From NCBI GenBank assembly GCA_016707895.1, contig JADJGV010000013.1:296183-360182 (forward strand): a stretch of DNA of 64,000 bases. Direction: 5' to 3'. The translations under genes and the position numbers were made by a program. The DNA comes from Myxococcales bacterium. Lineage in GTDB: Bacteria; Myxococcota_A; Polyangia; Haliangiales; Haliangiaceae. Below, one piece after another: positions 53,594 to 64,000 of this stretch (its first letter is position 1; each line of letters opens with the position of its first letter). The notes under the pieces are model-generated. The model was not told the origin of the DNA. It saw nothing but the letters and a program-made list of their open reading frames with translations, and made no database searches.

Positions 53594-55348
53594 TCACCAC
53601 ACGAACGCGATGGACGACTGGAACGTGAACGAGTGGTCGGCCTCGGTCAGCTGCTTCTTCAGCGCGTCGCCGTACAGCAGGTAGCCGGCCTCGAGCGACA
53701 CCCGCATGTTGCCGGCGAACGAGGCCTTGGCCGCGACGTCGATCTCGGTGCCCAGGTACTTGGAGTCGGTCTCGTCGGCGGCGCACTCGCCGTTGGGGCC
53801 CGAGCAGGCGCGGAACAGCGCGGTGCCGGCGGTGGCCAGCGTGTCGACCCACGCCAGCAGCACGCCGGCGGTCAGCTCGGTCGAGGCCACCGGGGTCGGC
53901 CGCCAGCGGGCCTTGGGGAAGACGTAGTTGGCGTTGATCACGCCGCCGTTGGACATCAGGCCCATCGCGCCCTGCGGGTTCTCGGTCGAGAAGAACGGCA
54001 CGCCGTAGGCGCGGGCGGTCAGCTCGCGCAGGGTCTCCTCGAACAGGATCAGGCCGACGTTGAAGTCGGGGTGCATCGCGCGCTGCTTGAAGTGCTCGTC
54101 CTCGAGGACGTCGTCGCCCGACGCGTGGCCCAGCTCGAGCACGGCGTCGTACTTGTTCTCGAGCCACGCGAAGCGCGCCACGCCGGCGTTGATCGCGGCC
54201 TCCTTCTTGGTGTTGCGCGACGGGAACGGCACGCCGCCGAAGGTCTTGCCGCCGATCCAGTAGGCCTCGCCCTCGGTGAACATCTTGCCGTAGCGGACGC
54301 GCCACCACAGGTCGGCGATCCACACCTTCGAGCCGGTGTCGACGCACGGGTACGCGACGCCGTCGAAGGTGCCGCACACCGCGGTCGGGTCGGTCAGGCG
54401 CGACGGCTGGGTCGAGCCCTCCTTCGAGGTGCGCATCACGCCGTAGAAGCCGACCCGCAGCTCGTCCTGGAACGACTTCTTGTCCCAGTCGGGGTCGTTC
54501 CACACCGCCAGCACGACGTGCTCGTTGACGTCGTCGTCGGAGCCGCGCGAGATGAAGCCCTGCTGGCCGAACGGGCGGAACTTGCGCTCGAACGCCTCGA
54601 ACGGCAGCAGCGGCGCCTCCGACAGCTTGTCGAAGGCGTAGCCGACCACCAGCGGGTGCTCGACCTTGCCCAGCTTCTTGAGCGTCCGGTAGATCGTGAT
54701 CGGCTTGGTGATGAACAGGATGCGATCGGCGCTCGACCCGAAGTGGTTGTCGCCGAAGTCGTCGTCGAAGAAGTTGTCGAGGATCCGCCGCTGCGGCTCG
54801 CCCTTGGGGCTCTCGGGATCCATCCAGCCGGTGCCGCCGCCGTTGGCGAGCAGGCCCATGCCCCAGTGCGACGGCATGCGGCCGACGCGCATCAGGCCGA
54901 CCGGCACCGGGAACTGCACCCAGGCCCGGCGGATCGTCACCGAGTCGCCGACCGGCCCGCCCAGGTAGCCCTGGTTGGAGCCGTCGGTGGCGAACAGCGG
55001 CGCCGTCGACAGGCCGTTGTTGTCGCCCCACAGCACGTCGTCGAGGGCGTCGATCTGGAAGTTCATCCGGACCTGCTTGCCGAACTGCAACGACGGCATC
55101 AGCCGCAGGCGGCTGACGACGTAGCTCGTCGAGCGGATGTCCGGAATGATCAACTGCTCGCCGTTGGCCGGGTACGACGTCACCACCCGCGGCTGGGGCG
55201 CCAGGTTGGTGAGCATCACCGTGCGGGTGCGGAAGTAGCCCTCGCTGGCCCACTTCAGCTCGGTGAGATCGGCGTGGGCGGGCGCGGCCAGCGCGACGAG
55301 CGCCACGGGTACCGAGAGCGCGACGACAGAGAGCAGACGGCGGTTCAT
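53594..55348 (-). CDS. outer-membrane beta-barrel protein (TIGR04551-like)
   Basis: A 584-residue exported protein: signal peptide (about residues 1-26, ending AHA), then a beta-rich sequence with alternating strands and aromatic girdles (SYVVSRLRLMPSLQFGKQVRM, RRAWVQFPVPVGLMRVGRMPS, LEAGYLLYGDALK), ending in FQSSIAFVW with a terminal Trp suited to barrel insertion. Length and style fit the deltaproteobacterial TIGR04551 family, recognised only by appearance. Cys pairs in loops (ACSGPNGEC) are present. The function is probably a porin-like or structural outer-membrane role. ATG 55348 fits the signal. Confidence 0.72.
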   Translation of the reverse strand: MNRRLLSVVALSVPVALVALAAPAHADLTELKWASEGYFRTRTVMLTNLAPQPRVVTSYPANGEQLIIPDIRSTSYVVSRLRLMPSLQFGKQVRMNFQIDALDDVLWGDNNGLSTAPLFATDGSNQGYLGGPVGDSVTIRRAWVQFPVPVGLMRVGRMPSHWGMGLLANGGGTGWMDPESPKGEPQRRILDNFFDDDFGDNHFGSSADRILFITKPITIYRTLKKLGKVEHPLVVGYAFDKLSEAPLLPFEAFERKFRPFGQQGFISRGSDDDVNEHVVLAVWNDPDWDKKSFQDELRVGFYGVMRTSKEGSTQPSRLTDPTAVCGTFDGVAYPCVDTGSKVWIADLWWRVRYGKMFTEGEAYWIGGKTFGGVPFPSRNTKKEAAINAGVARFAWLENKYDAVLELGHASGDDVLEDEHFKQRAMHPDFNVGLILFEETLRELTARAYGVPFFSTENPQGAMGLMSNGGVINANYVFPKARWRPTPVASTELTAGVLLAWVDTLATAGTALFRACSGPNGECAADETDSKYLGTEIDVAAKASFAGNMRVSLEAGYLLYGDALKKQLTEADHSFTFQSSIAFVW

Positions 55349-55369
55349 GAGTCCCCCGGACATGCCGCG

Positions 55370-55409
55370 ACAATAACAGAAACGCCGGGGGCTTTCGGCC
55401 ACCCGGCGT
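55370..55409 (-). terminator. intrinsic terminator after the 55451 lipoprotein gene
   Basis: On the minus strand an 8-bp ACGCCGGG/CCCGGCGT stem (55409-55382) around GGCCGAAAG is followed by TTTCTGTTATT. It lies about 40 nt after the lipoprotein stop and before the next gene. Confidence 0.6.
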
Positions 55410-55450
55410 CGCAGTCAGGAGGCTATTTGAGCGCCCTCCGGATCAGCGCA

Positions 55451-56401
55451 TCACATGCGCTTCGGCTCGAAGGAGCCGGTGATGACGGCGTTGGCCTCGA
55501 CCGGCGAGGCCAGCTCGCCGAGGAGCTTGAGGCCGGCGGCGCCCATCGCCAGATCGGCGGCGGTGGGGAAGCCCCAGATCTGGATGAACGCCGGCGCGGT
55601 CTGCGGCGGCAGGTTGAGGACGACGAACAGGCCGTCCTTGTTCATGGTCGGCGACTGGGTGTGGCGCACCGGCAGGCTCGACGAGCCGGCCGAGAAGTAG
55701 AAGGTCTCGGCGCCGGCCAGGTGGCTCACGGTGCCCATCGTCGAGCTGACGGTCGCGACCGCGTTCGAGACCTCGCGGCCCTGGCAGTCGCGCATCGCGC
55801 CGGCCAGCACGCCCTTGGCCACGTCGCGGGTGACGCCGACGAACGCCGGCAGGGCGTTGGCCGTCGACTCCGACACCGCGCTGATGTTGCGGTTCTGGGT
55901 GGCGTTGGCCGGGTTCAGGTACTGGTTGAGCAGGTAGGTCTTGAGGTAGCCGGTGGACTCGACCTTGAAGCCGAAGCGGGTCGTGCCGCTCGGCAACATC
56001 GTCAGGTTCATCGCGAACTGGCCGCGGGTGGCGGCGACGTTGCTCGAGGTGGCCATGCCGCTGTTGGCGGTGAGCATGATGCCGGGGAACGCGGTCACGG
56101 TCGCGTTGCCGACGCCGTCGCCGCTCTGGAAGTCGTCGATCACGCCGGTCAGCGCGATCGCCTGGGTCGACGGCTGGTCACTCGAGGGGGTGTTGAGGCA
56201 CGACCAGTCGGCGTCGCCGACCTCGCTCCAGGCGCCCATCGAGAACGTGTTGGCCTTGGTCACCGCGGTCGGGACCGGGAAGCCGGGGTTCTCCAGCATC
56301 GGCGCGTCGATGCCACCGTCGATGGTGGTCGTGCCGCCGTCGTCGCTGCAGGCGGCGAGAGCGAACAGGGGAGCGAAACCGAGAGTCGCGAGACGGCGCA
56401 T
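55451..56401 (-). CDS. lipoprotein of unknown function
   Basis: A 316-residue lipoprotein (signal ending LFALAAC, then SDDGG) with an Asp/Gly-rich start and a beta-rich body: GVIDDFQSGDGVGNATVTAFPG looks like a carboxypeptidase-regulatory-like or Ig-like strand set, and GTTRFGFKVESTGYLKTYLLNQY follows. A second such domain (GAMRDCQGREVSNAVATVSS) may be present. Such domains usually sit on the cell surface. No enzyme motif is seen. A strong terminator follows it, so it is probably a single gene. ATG 56401 fits the lipobox. Confidence 0.75.
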   Translation of the reverse strand: MRRLATLGFAPLFALAACSDDGGTTTIDGGIDAPMLENPGFPVPTAVTKANTFSMGAWSEVGDADWSCLNTPSSDQPSTQAIALTGVIDDFQSGDGVGNATVTAFPGIMLTANSGMATSSNVAATRGQFAMNLTMLPSGTTRFGFKVESTGYLKTYLLNQYLNPANATQNRNISAVSESTANALPAFVGVTRDVAKGVLAGAMRDCQGREVSNAVATVSSTMGTVSHLAGAETFYFSAGSSSLPVRHTQSPTMNKDGLFVVLNLPPQTAPAFIQIWGFPTAADLAMGAAGLKLLGELASPVEANAVITGSFEPKRM

Positions 56402-56578
56402 GAATCCTCCACAAGGCAGTCGAACAAACGCGGCGGAGCCCCCCCGCGCGTCCGCGTTGTATCGAGGCTGGGGCCCGATTGCAAACGGTTCCGCAGCGCC
56501 CCGGGGAGGCGACGTAACGCCGGTTGCGCCGCCCCGCAGTGGTGGTGGTGGGGTGGCCTCGTGTACGATCGCCGGTGC

Positions 56579-57859
56579 GTGGCGCGCCTCGGTGACATCC
56601 TCGTCAAGCTCGGGCTGTGTACGCCCGAGCAGGTGCAGAGCGCGCTCGCCGCGCAGGTGCTGTACGGCGCCCGGCTGGGCACCAACCTGATCGAGCTGGG
56701 CCACGTCAACCTCGACAACCTGGCCCGCGGGCTCGCGCGCCGCGCCAAGCTGCCGGCGGCGCTGGCCGGCCACTTCGAGCGCCGGGACCTGGCGATCCAG
56801 GCGAAGGTGCCGGCCGACCTGGCGGCCAAGCTCAAGGCGGTGCCGCTGGGCAAGCTGGCCCACGACTCCGATCGCATCGCGGTGGCGGTGCGCGATCGCC
56901 TCAGCGAGCACGCCCGCGGCGAGCTGGCGTTCCACCTCGACGTCGAGCCCGACCAGATCGTCGAGGCGGTCGCGCCCGAGCTCCGGCTCTACTACCACCT
57001 CGAGCTGGCGTACCAGATCCCGCGCGCCAACCGGTTCCTGCGCGTCGATCGCGATCGCTCGGGCGTCATCTCGGTGCCGCAGGCGCCGCCGACGGCCGAG
57101 GACTCCGACGTCGACATGCCGGCGTGGACCGGCGACGCCGCGGCCCCGACGCCGCCGCCGGTGAGCCCGGCCAGCGACGTCGAGCCGGCCGCCCTCGACT
57201 ACCAGACCGCGCCGGCGGTCGACGACGACGTCGGCCGGGCCCGCCGCCGCTTCGTCGCGCAGCTGGGCCAGCCCCAGCCGACCAACCAGCTGGCCCGCAT
57301 CGCCGTGCGCCAGGTGATCACCGAGGTCGGGCTGCGCCCGGTCAGCGAGCTCGGCGACGGCGCGCCGCGCAGCCGCGAGGAGCTGCTGCGCGCGATCCGC
57401 CGCGCCCCCAGCCGCGATCGCGTGGCCGAGCTGGTGCTCACCTCGCTGGCGGACCTGCCCGGCGTGCCGCTCGACGCGGTGGCGCTGCTGGTGGTGCGGC
57501 AGCGGGTGGCGATGGGCTGGAAGGGGGTGTGCAGCGAGGGCGCCGGCGCGATCGAGTCGCTGGCGCTGGCGCTGGGCGCCGAGGGCATCGTGGCCCGGTG
57601 CTACCAGGAGCAGCGGCCGCTCACCGTCAGCGTCACGCCCGCGACCACCGCCGACGTCGATCGGCAGATGTGGTCGGTGATGGGCGGGCGCACGCCGACC
57701 GCGGCGACGATCTCGCCGATCTCGATCGGCGACCAGATCGTGTGCATGCTGTACGGCCACGGCCACGTCGACCTGACCGAGGCCGCGACGGTGGTCGGCG
57801 CCATGGCCGAGGCGTCCGGCGTCGCCTTCTCGCGGCTGCTGCGCGCGGCGCAGCGTTGA
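56579..57859 (+). CDS. GspE N-terminal (MshEN)-domain protein
   Basis: A 426-residue protein. Residues 1-140 are a GspE-N/MshEN domain (LGDILVKLGLCTPEQVQSAL, LGTNLIELGHVNLDNL, VPADLAAKLKAVPLGK), the type that in MshE binds c-di-GMP, but no ATPase domain follows. The middle is Pro/Ala/Asp-rich, and the last 200 residues (SREELLRAIRRAPSRDRVAELVL, MGWKGVCSEGAGAIESLAL) look like a folded domain without a known name. In deltaproteobacteria such stand-alone MshEN proteins are encoded near EBPs and may act as c-di-GMP-dependent regulators. The GTG start at 56579 is chosen by the domain start; GTG 56561 is possible. Confidence 0.72.
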   Translation: MARLGDILVKLGLCTPEQVQSALAAQVLYGARLGTNLIELGHVNLDNLARGLARRAKLPAALAGHFERRDLAIQAKVPADLAAKLKAVPLGKLAHDSDRIAVAVRDRLSEHARGELAFHLDVEPDQIVEAVAPELRLYYHLELAYQIPRANRFLRVDRDRSGVISVPQAPPTAEDSDVDMPAWTGDAAAPTPPPVSPASDVEPAALDYQTAPAVDDDVGRARRRFVAQLGQPQPTNQLARIAVRQVITEVGLRPVSELGDGAPRSREELLRAIRRAPSRDRVAELVLTSLADLPGVPLDAVALLVVRQRVAMGWKGVCSEGAGAIESLALALGAEGIVARCYQEQRPLTVSVTPATTADVDRQMWSVMGGRTPTAATISPISIGDQIVCMLYGHGHVDLTEAATVVGAMAEASGVAFSRLLRAAQR

Positions 57860-57873
57860 TCCGAGTCGCCCCC

Positions 57874-59214
<1,341 letters not shown>

Positions 59215-59245
59215 CACCGGCGGCGGCGGATCGCGCGGTTGCGCG

Positions 59246-59259
59246 GGCACGGCCGCTGC
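59246..59259 (+). promoter_or_regulatory. sigma-54-type promoter for the ECF sigma factor
   Basis: GGGCACGGCCGCTGCA has GG at 59246-59247 and GC at 59258-59259. The ATG at 59275 follows after 15 nt. The FHA-EBP gene is immediately upstream and is a candidate activator. Confidence 0.5.
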
Positions 59260-59274
59260 AATCTCGCGGCGGCG

Positions 59275-59823
59275 ATGCAAGCCGCCTCGCACCAGCTGAT
59301 CGCCCACGTCGCGCGTGACCACCACCAGTACCTGCGCGGCTACGCCCGCCGCCTGTGCCGGGAGTCGGCCGACGCCGACGACCTGATGCAGGACGCGCTC
59401 CTGGCCGCGCTGCGCCGCGACCAGCCGCTGCCCACCGCCGACGACGTCCGGGCCTGGCTGACCACGGTGATCCGCCGGCGGTTCCTCGACGGGTGCCGCC
59501 GCCGGGCCACCCGCCGCCGCTGGCAGGCCGCGCTGGCGGTCACCACGCCGGCCGCGCCCGAGCCCCCGCCGCCGTGGTGGCACGAGCTGGATCTCGACAC
59601 CGTCCGCGACCACCTGCACACGCTGCCCCCGGCGCTCGCCGCGCCGTTCCAGATGTTCACCGTCGAGCGCGCCTCGTACCGGGCGATCGCCGACCGGCTC
59701 GGCATCCCGGTGGCCACGGTCGGCACCCGCATCCTGCGGGCCCGGCAGCGGCTGCGAACCCGGCTCGCCGCGCTGGAGGCCGGGCGCGGCCCGGCCGGCG
59801 ATCCCGTGTCACCGCCGCGGTGA
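59275..59823 (+). CDS. ECF-type RNA polymerase sigma factor
   Basis: A 182-residue sigma factor. Region 2: RRLCRESADADDLMQDALLAALR and the following RAWLTTVIRRRFLDGCR. Region 4: LPPALAAPFQMFTVERASYRAIADRLGIPVATVGTRILRARQRL, with the typical helix-turn-helix. The Pro-rich linker between them (AAPEPPPPWW) is short. No anti-sigma gene is recognisable next to it; the small membrane protein at 59862 is a candidate by position only. The ATG is 15 nt from a sigma-54-type site, which would couple the two regulators. Confidence 0.88.
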   Translation: MQAASHQLIAHVARDHHQYLRGYARRLCRESADADDLMQDALLAALRRDQPLPTADDVRAWLTTVIRRRFLDGCRRRATRRRWQAALAVTTPAAPEPPPPWWHELDLDTVRDHLHTLPPALAAPFQMFTVERASYRAIADRLGIPVATVGTRILRARQRLRTRLAALEAGRGPAGDPVSPPR

Positions 59824-59861
59824 CACTTGACCCGGCGCCCGTCACCCGGCATGGTCCGCCC

Positions 59862-60077
59862 GTGACCGACGGCGCCGTCAAGAAACACCGCCACGATCTC
59901 GGCCATGAGGATCATGGCCCGGTCCTGGCGGCGGGTACCACCCGCGCGATCCAGGGCCTGCTCGGCCTGTGGATCGCTGGCACGCTGATCGCCCTGCTGT
60001 GGGCGATGGTCGACGCCGGCCGCGGCCCGACGCCGCCGGCCGCCGACCACGGCGACGCCACGCACCAGGCCCGGTAG
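59862..60077 (+). CDS. small single-helix membrane protein
   Basis: A 71-residue protein with a His/Asp-rich cytoplasmic-looking start (KKHRHDLGHEDHGP), one membrane helix at about residues 30-50 (IQGLLGLWIAGTLIALLWAM), and a short polar end. It starts 38 nt after the ECF sigma gene. It could be an anti-sigma-like partner by position, but it is too short for a known anti-sigma family and lacks a zinc motif. GTG start; no strong ribosome site. Low certainty that it is a gene. Confidence 0.4.
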   Translation: MTDGAVKKHRHDLGHEDHGPVLAAGTTRAIQGLLGLWIAGTLIALLWAMVDAGRGPTPPAADHGDATHQAR

Positions 60078-60081
60078 CTGC

Positions 60082-61896
60082 GTGGGGCTCATCCCCGACG
60101 AGACCATCAGCGAGATCCGCGCCCGCGCCGACATCGTGTCGGTGATCGGTCAGCACGTCCAGCTCAAGCGCGCCGGCCGCAACTGGAAGGGCCTGTGCCC
60201 GTTCCACGGCGAGAAGTCGCCGTCGTTCAACGTCTCGCCCGACAAGGGCTTCTTCTACTGCTTCGGCTGCCACAAGAAGGGTGACGTCTTCACCTTCGTC
60301 ATGGAGCTGCAGGGCAAGAGCTTCCTCGAGGCCGCCGAGACGCTGGCCGCGCAGTGCGGCGTCGTGATCCCCGAGACCACCCACAACCCCGAGGTGGCGC
60401 GGATCCGCGGCGAGCGCGCCACGATGCTGGCGATCAACAAGCTCGCCACCCAGTTCTTCGCCGAGACGCTGGCCAGCCCGCGCGGCGCGGCCGGCCGCGC
60501 GTACCTCGACACCCGCGCCATCGGCGGCGAGCAGCGCGCGGCGTTCCAGCTCGGCTTCGCGCCGGCCGACTGGCACGGCCTGGCCGACTTCCTCGCCGCC
60601 AAGCGCGCCGACCTCGAGGCGGCGGTGAAGGTCGGGCTGATCGCCCGCCAGCCCAAGGCCGGCGGCTTCTATGACCGGTTCCGCGAGCGGCTGGTGTGCC
60701 CGATCATCCTGCCCGGCAACGAGGTCGCTGGGTTCTCGGCGCGGCTGGTCGCCGACGCCCCCAAGGACAGCCCGGTCGGCGCCAAGTACATCAACAGCCC
60801 GGAGAGCCCGGTCTACAAGAAGTCGCGGCTCTTGTTCGGCCTGGCCCAGGCCCGGGACGCGATGCGGATCAAGGGGCGGGCGGTGCTGGTGGAGGGCAAC
60901 TTCGACGTGATCTCGATGCACCAGGCCGGCTACACCGAGACCGTGGCGCCGCTGGGCACCGCGCTGACGCCGGAGCAGGTCGAGCTGCTGCGGCGCCAGA
61001 CCAACGAGGTCATCCTGTTCTACGACGGCGACCGCGCCGGGCGCGCCGCCACCCGCGCCGCCCTCAGCCTGATGCTGGCCGCCGAGGTGCCGGTGCGCAT
61101 CGCCTGGCGGTCCCGGGGGGACGGGGTGCGGCTCGAAGGCCAGGACCCCGACTCCCTGCTGCGCGGGGGTGTCGACGTCGGCGCCAGCCTGGACCACGCC
61201 CGTGACGGCCTGGCGCACTACGCCATGCTCCTGTGGGACGAGGCCCGCGACTCGGCCAGCCAGCGCGGCGCGGTGCTCGAGGACCTGGCCCGGCTGGTGG
61301 CCAACATCAAGAACCCCAACCGTCTCGAGGTGGTGGCCTCGGATCTATCGACGATGCTCGGGGTGCGCCCCGAGGCGATCACCCGCGCGGCGGCCCGCGC
61401 CGCCCGGGCCGGCGGCGACGCCCAGCGCCCGCCGCACGCCGGACCCTCAGAAAGCCCCGGACCCGCGCCGGTGGCCGCGGCCCCCCGGCCGCCCCAGGGG
61501 CCGATCCCGGAGCACGAACTCGACCTGCTGGCCCTGGTGGCCGATCATCCGACCCTGTTAGCAACTCCTCAAGCAAACAGGGCTTTTTCGCTCTTGACGG
61601 ATGACCGCCTTCGCGACATGTATTCCGCCGCGCGCGCGGGGGCGTCCCTCGCCGTGCTTGCGCCCGATCGTCTCCCGCCCGCCGCCATCAAGATCCTCCT
61701 CGCCGGAAGCTACGCCCAGCACCCCAAGCCAGACGCCGTCCTCGATGCCAAGGTGAAGGAGCTCGAGGTCGCCGCGTACAAACGCAAGACGATCGCGCTC
61801 GAACGTCAGCTCGCACAGGCCAAGAACATCGGGGACACCGAGGAGATCCGTCGCCTCGTTCTCGAAGTGATGAACACTAGGAAGCAGGTCGATTAG
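60082..61896 (+). CDS. dnaG: DNA primase
   Basis: A 604-residue primase making RNA primers for replication. Zinc-finger domain: CPFHGEKSPSF and FFYCFGCHKKGD. TOPRIM region: VLVEGNFDVISMHQAG, then the metal-binding FYDGDRAGRAATRAAL. A Pro-rich region at about residues 450-475 leads to the DnaB-binding C-terminal helical part (ERQLAQAKNIGDTEEIRRLV). GTG 60082 follows the small membrane-protein stop by 4 nt. It overlaps no other gene and is followed directly by rpoD, the conserved dnaG-rpoD order of the macromolecular-synthesis operon; rpsU is not visible. Confidence 0.96.
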   Translation: MGLIPDETISEIRARADIVSVIGQHVQLKRAGRNWKGLCPFHGEKSPSFNVSPDKGFFYCFGCHKKGDVFTFVMELQGKSFLEAAETLAAQCGVVIPETTHNPEVARIRGERATMLAINKLATQFFAETLASPRGAAGRAYLDTRAIGGEQRAAFQLGFAPADWHGLADFLAAKRADLEAAVKVGLIARQPKAGGFYDRFRERLVCPIILPGNEVAGFSARLVADAPKDSPVGAKYINSPESPVYKKSRLLFGLAQARDAMRIKGRAVLVEGNFDVISMHQAGYTETVAPLGTALTPEQVELLRRQTNEVILFYDGDRAGRAATRAALSLMLAAEVPVRIAWRSRGDGVRLEGQDPDSLLRGGVDVGASLDHARDGLAHYAMLLWDEARDSASQRGAVLEDLARLVANIKNPNRLEVVASDLSTMLGVRPEAITRAAARAARAGGDAQRPPHAGPSESPGPAPVAAAPRPPQGPIPEHELDLLALVADHPTLLATPQANRAFSLLTDDRLRDMYSAARAGASLAVLAPDRLPPAAIKILLAGSYAQHPKPDAVLDAKVKELEVAAYKRKTIALERQLAQAKNIGDTEEIRRLVLEVMNTRKQVD

Positions 61897-61898
61897 CC

Positions 61899-64000
<2,102 letters not shown>

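Overview
The window looks like chromosome of a very GC-rich, predatory or social type deltaproteobacterium (Myxococcota), most plausibly a Haliangium/Kofleriaceae-like lineage. The evidence is inferential: lipoproteins whose N-termini are long Asp-Ala repeats, MopE-type cysteine/aspartate metal-binding repeats, several bacterial enhancer-binding proteins (EBPs), an AgmX/PglI-like protein, a DUF1844 protein, two ExbD copies beside one ExbB, and a CheB-CheR-PAS hybrid. Both strands carry long antisense open frames that are only GC shadows. No rRNA, tRNA, CRISPR array or insertion-sequence transposase was seen.

Layout. 1-7474 (+) is a surface/exopolysaccharide-like cluster: end of a DUF4832 protein, a VTC-domain protein, a small two-helix membrane protein, a CotH-kinase lipoprotein, a beta-helix lipoprotein and a second CotH protein with a lamin-tail domain. 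7479-23792 is a stress-type island of small genes: BON, tandem universal stress protein, GGDEF response regulator, Cu/Zn-SOD-like lipoprotein, two degenerate sugar-nucleotidyltransferase relatives, DUF3309, DUF883-like proteins, holin-X-like protein, hemerythrin and a glycine-zipper stress protein, with an NtrC-type EBP, a PAS histidine kinase, a CheB/CheR hybrid and fumarase among them. 23908-32709 (-) holds tag and a MoxR/Bat (DUF58, BatD-like, two VWA, TPR) operon that ends in an EBP. 32771-37414 holds a DUF1844 protein, an HtrA-like protease, an unknown gene and a PcrA/UvrD helicase. 37682-47089 (-) is a TonB-receptor/lipoprotein pair and a TPR-TonB-ExbB-ExbD-ExbD cluster. 47233-49507 (-) is birA, nadC and a HAD phosphatase. 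49563-56401 holds an unknown protein, a metzincin-like lipoprotein, a methyltransferase, a CPBP protease and two envelope proteins. 56579-64000 (+) runs from a GspE-N protein through an FHA-EBP and an ECF sigma factor to dnaG and rpoD (cut by the window end).

The most striking signal is regulatory. At least eighteen genes, mostly in 784-23792, are preceded by a sigma-54-type -24/-12 element (GG, 10 nt, GC, usually close to YGGCACGNNNNTTGCW). In thirteen of them the start codon lies 13-15 nt after the GC, which would place initiation codons about 2-4 nt from the expected transcription start: a set of apparently leaderless sigma-54 genes. These sites also decide several start codons. Three further genes have the same element but a long leader and a Shine-Dalgarno site.

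A second signal is structural. A small double-hairpin element occurs five times, always in the same orientation. Four copies abut the stop codon of a minus-strand gene, and at two places (htrA-like and birA) a copy of the neighbouring gene's 3' end is repeated on the other side. A 178-bp inverted-repeat element sits after another stop codon in the Bat operon. A poly-G tract of about 150 bp next to one double hairpin is probably a sequencing or assembly artefact.
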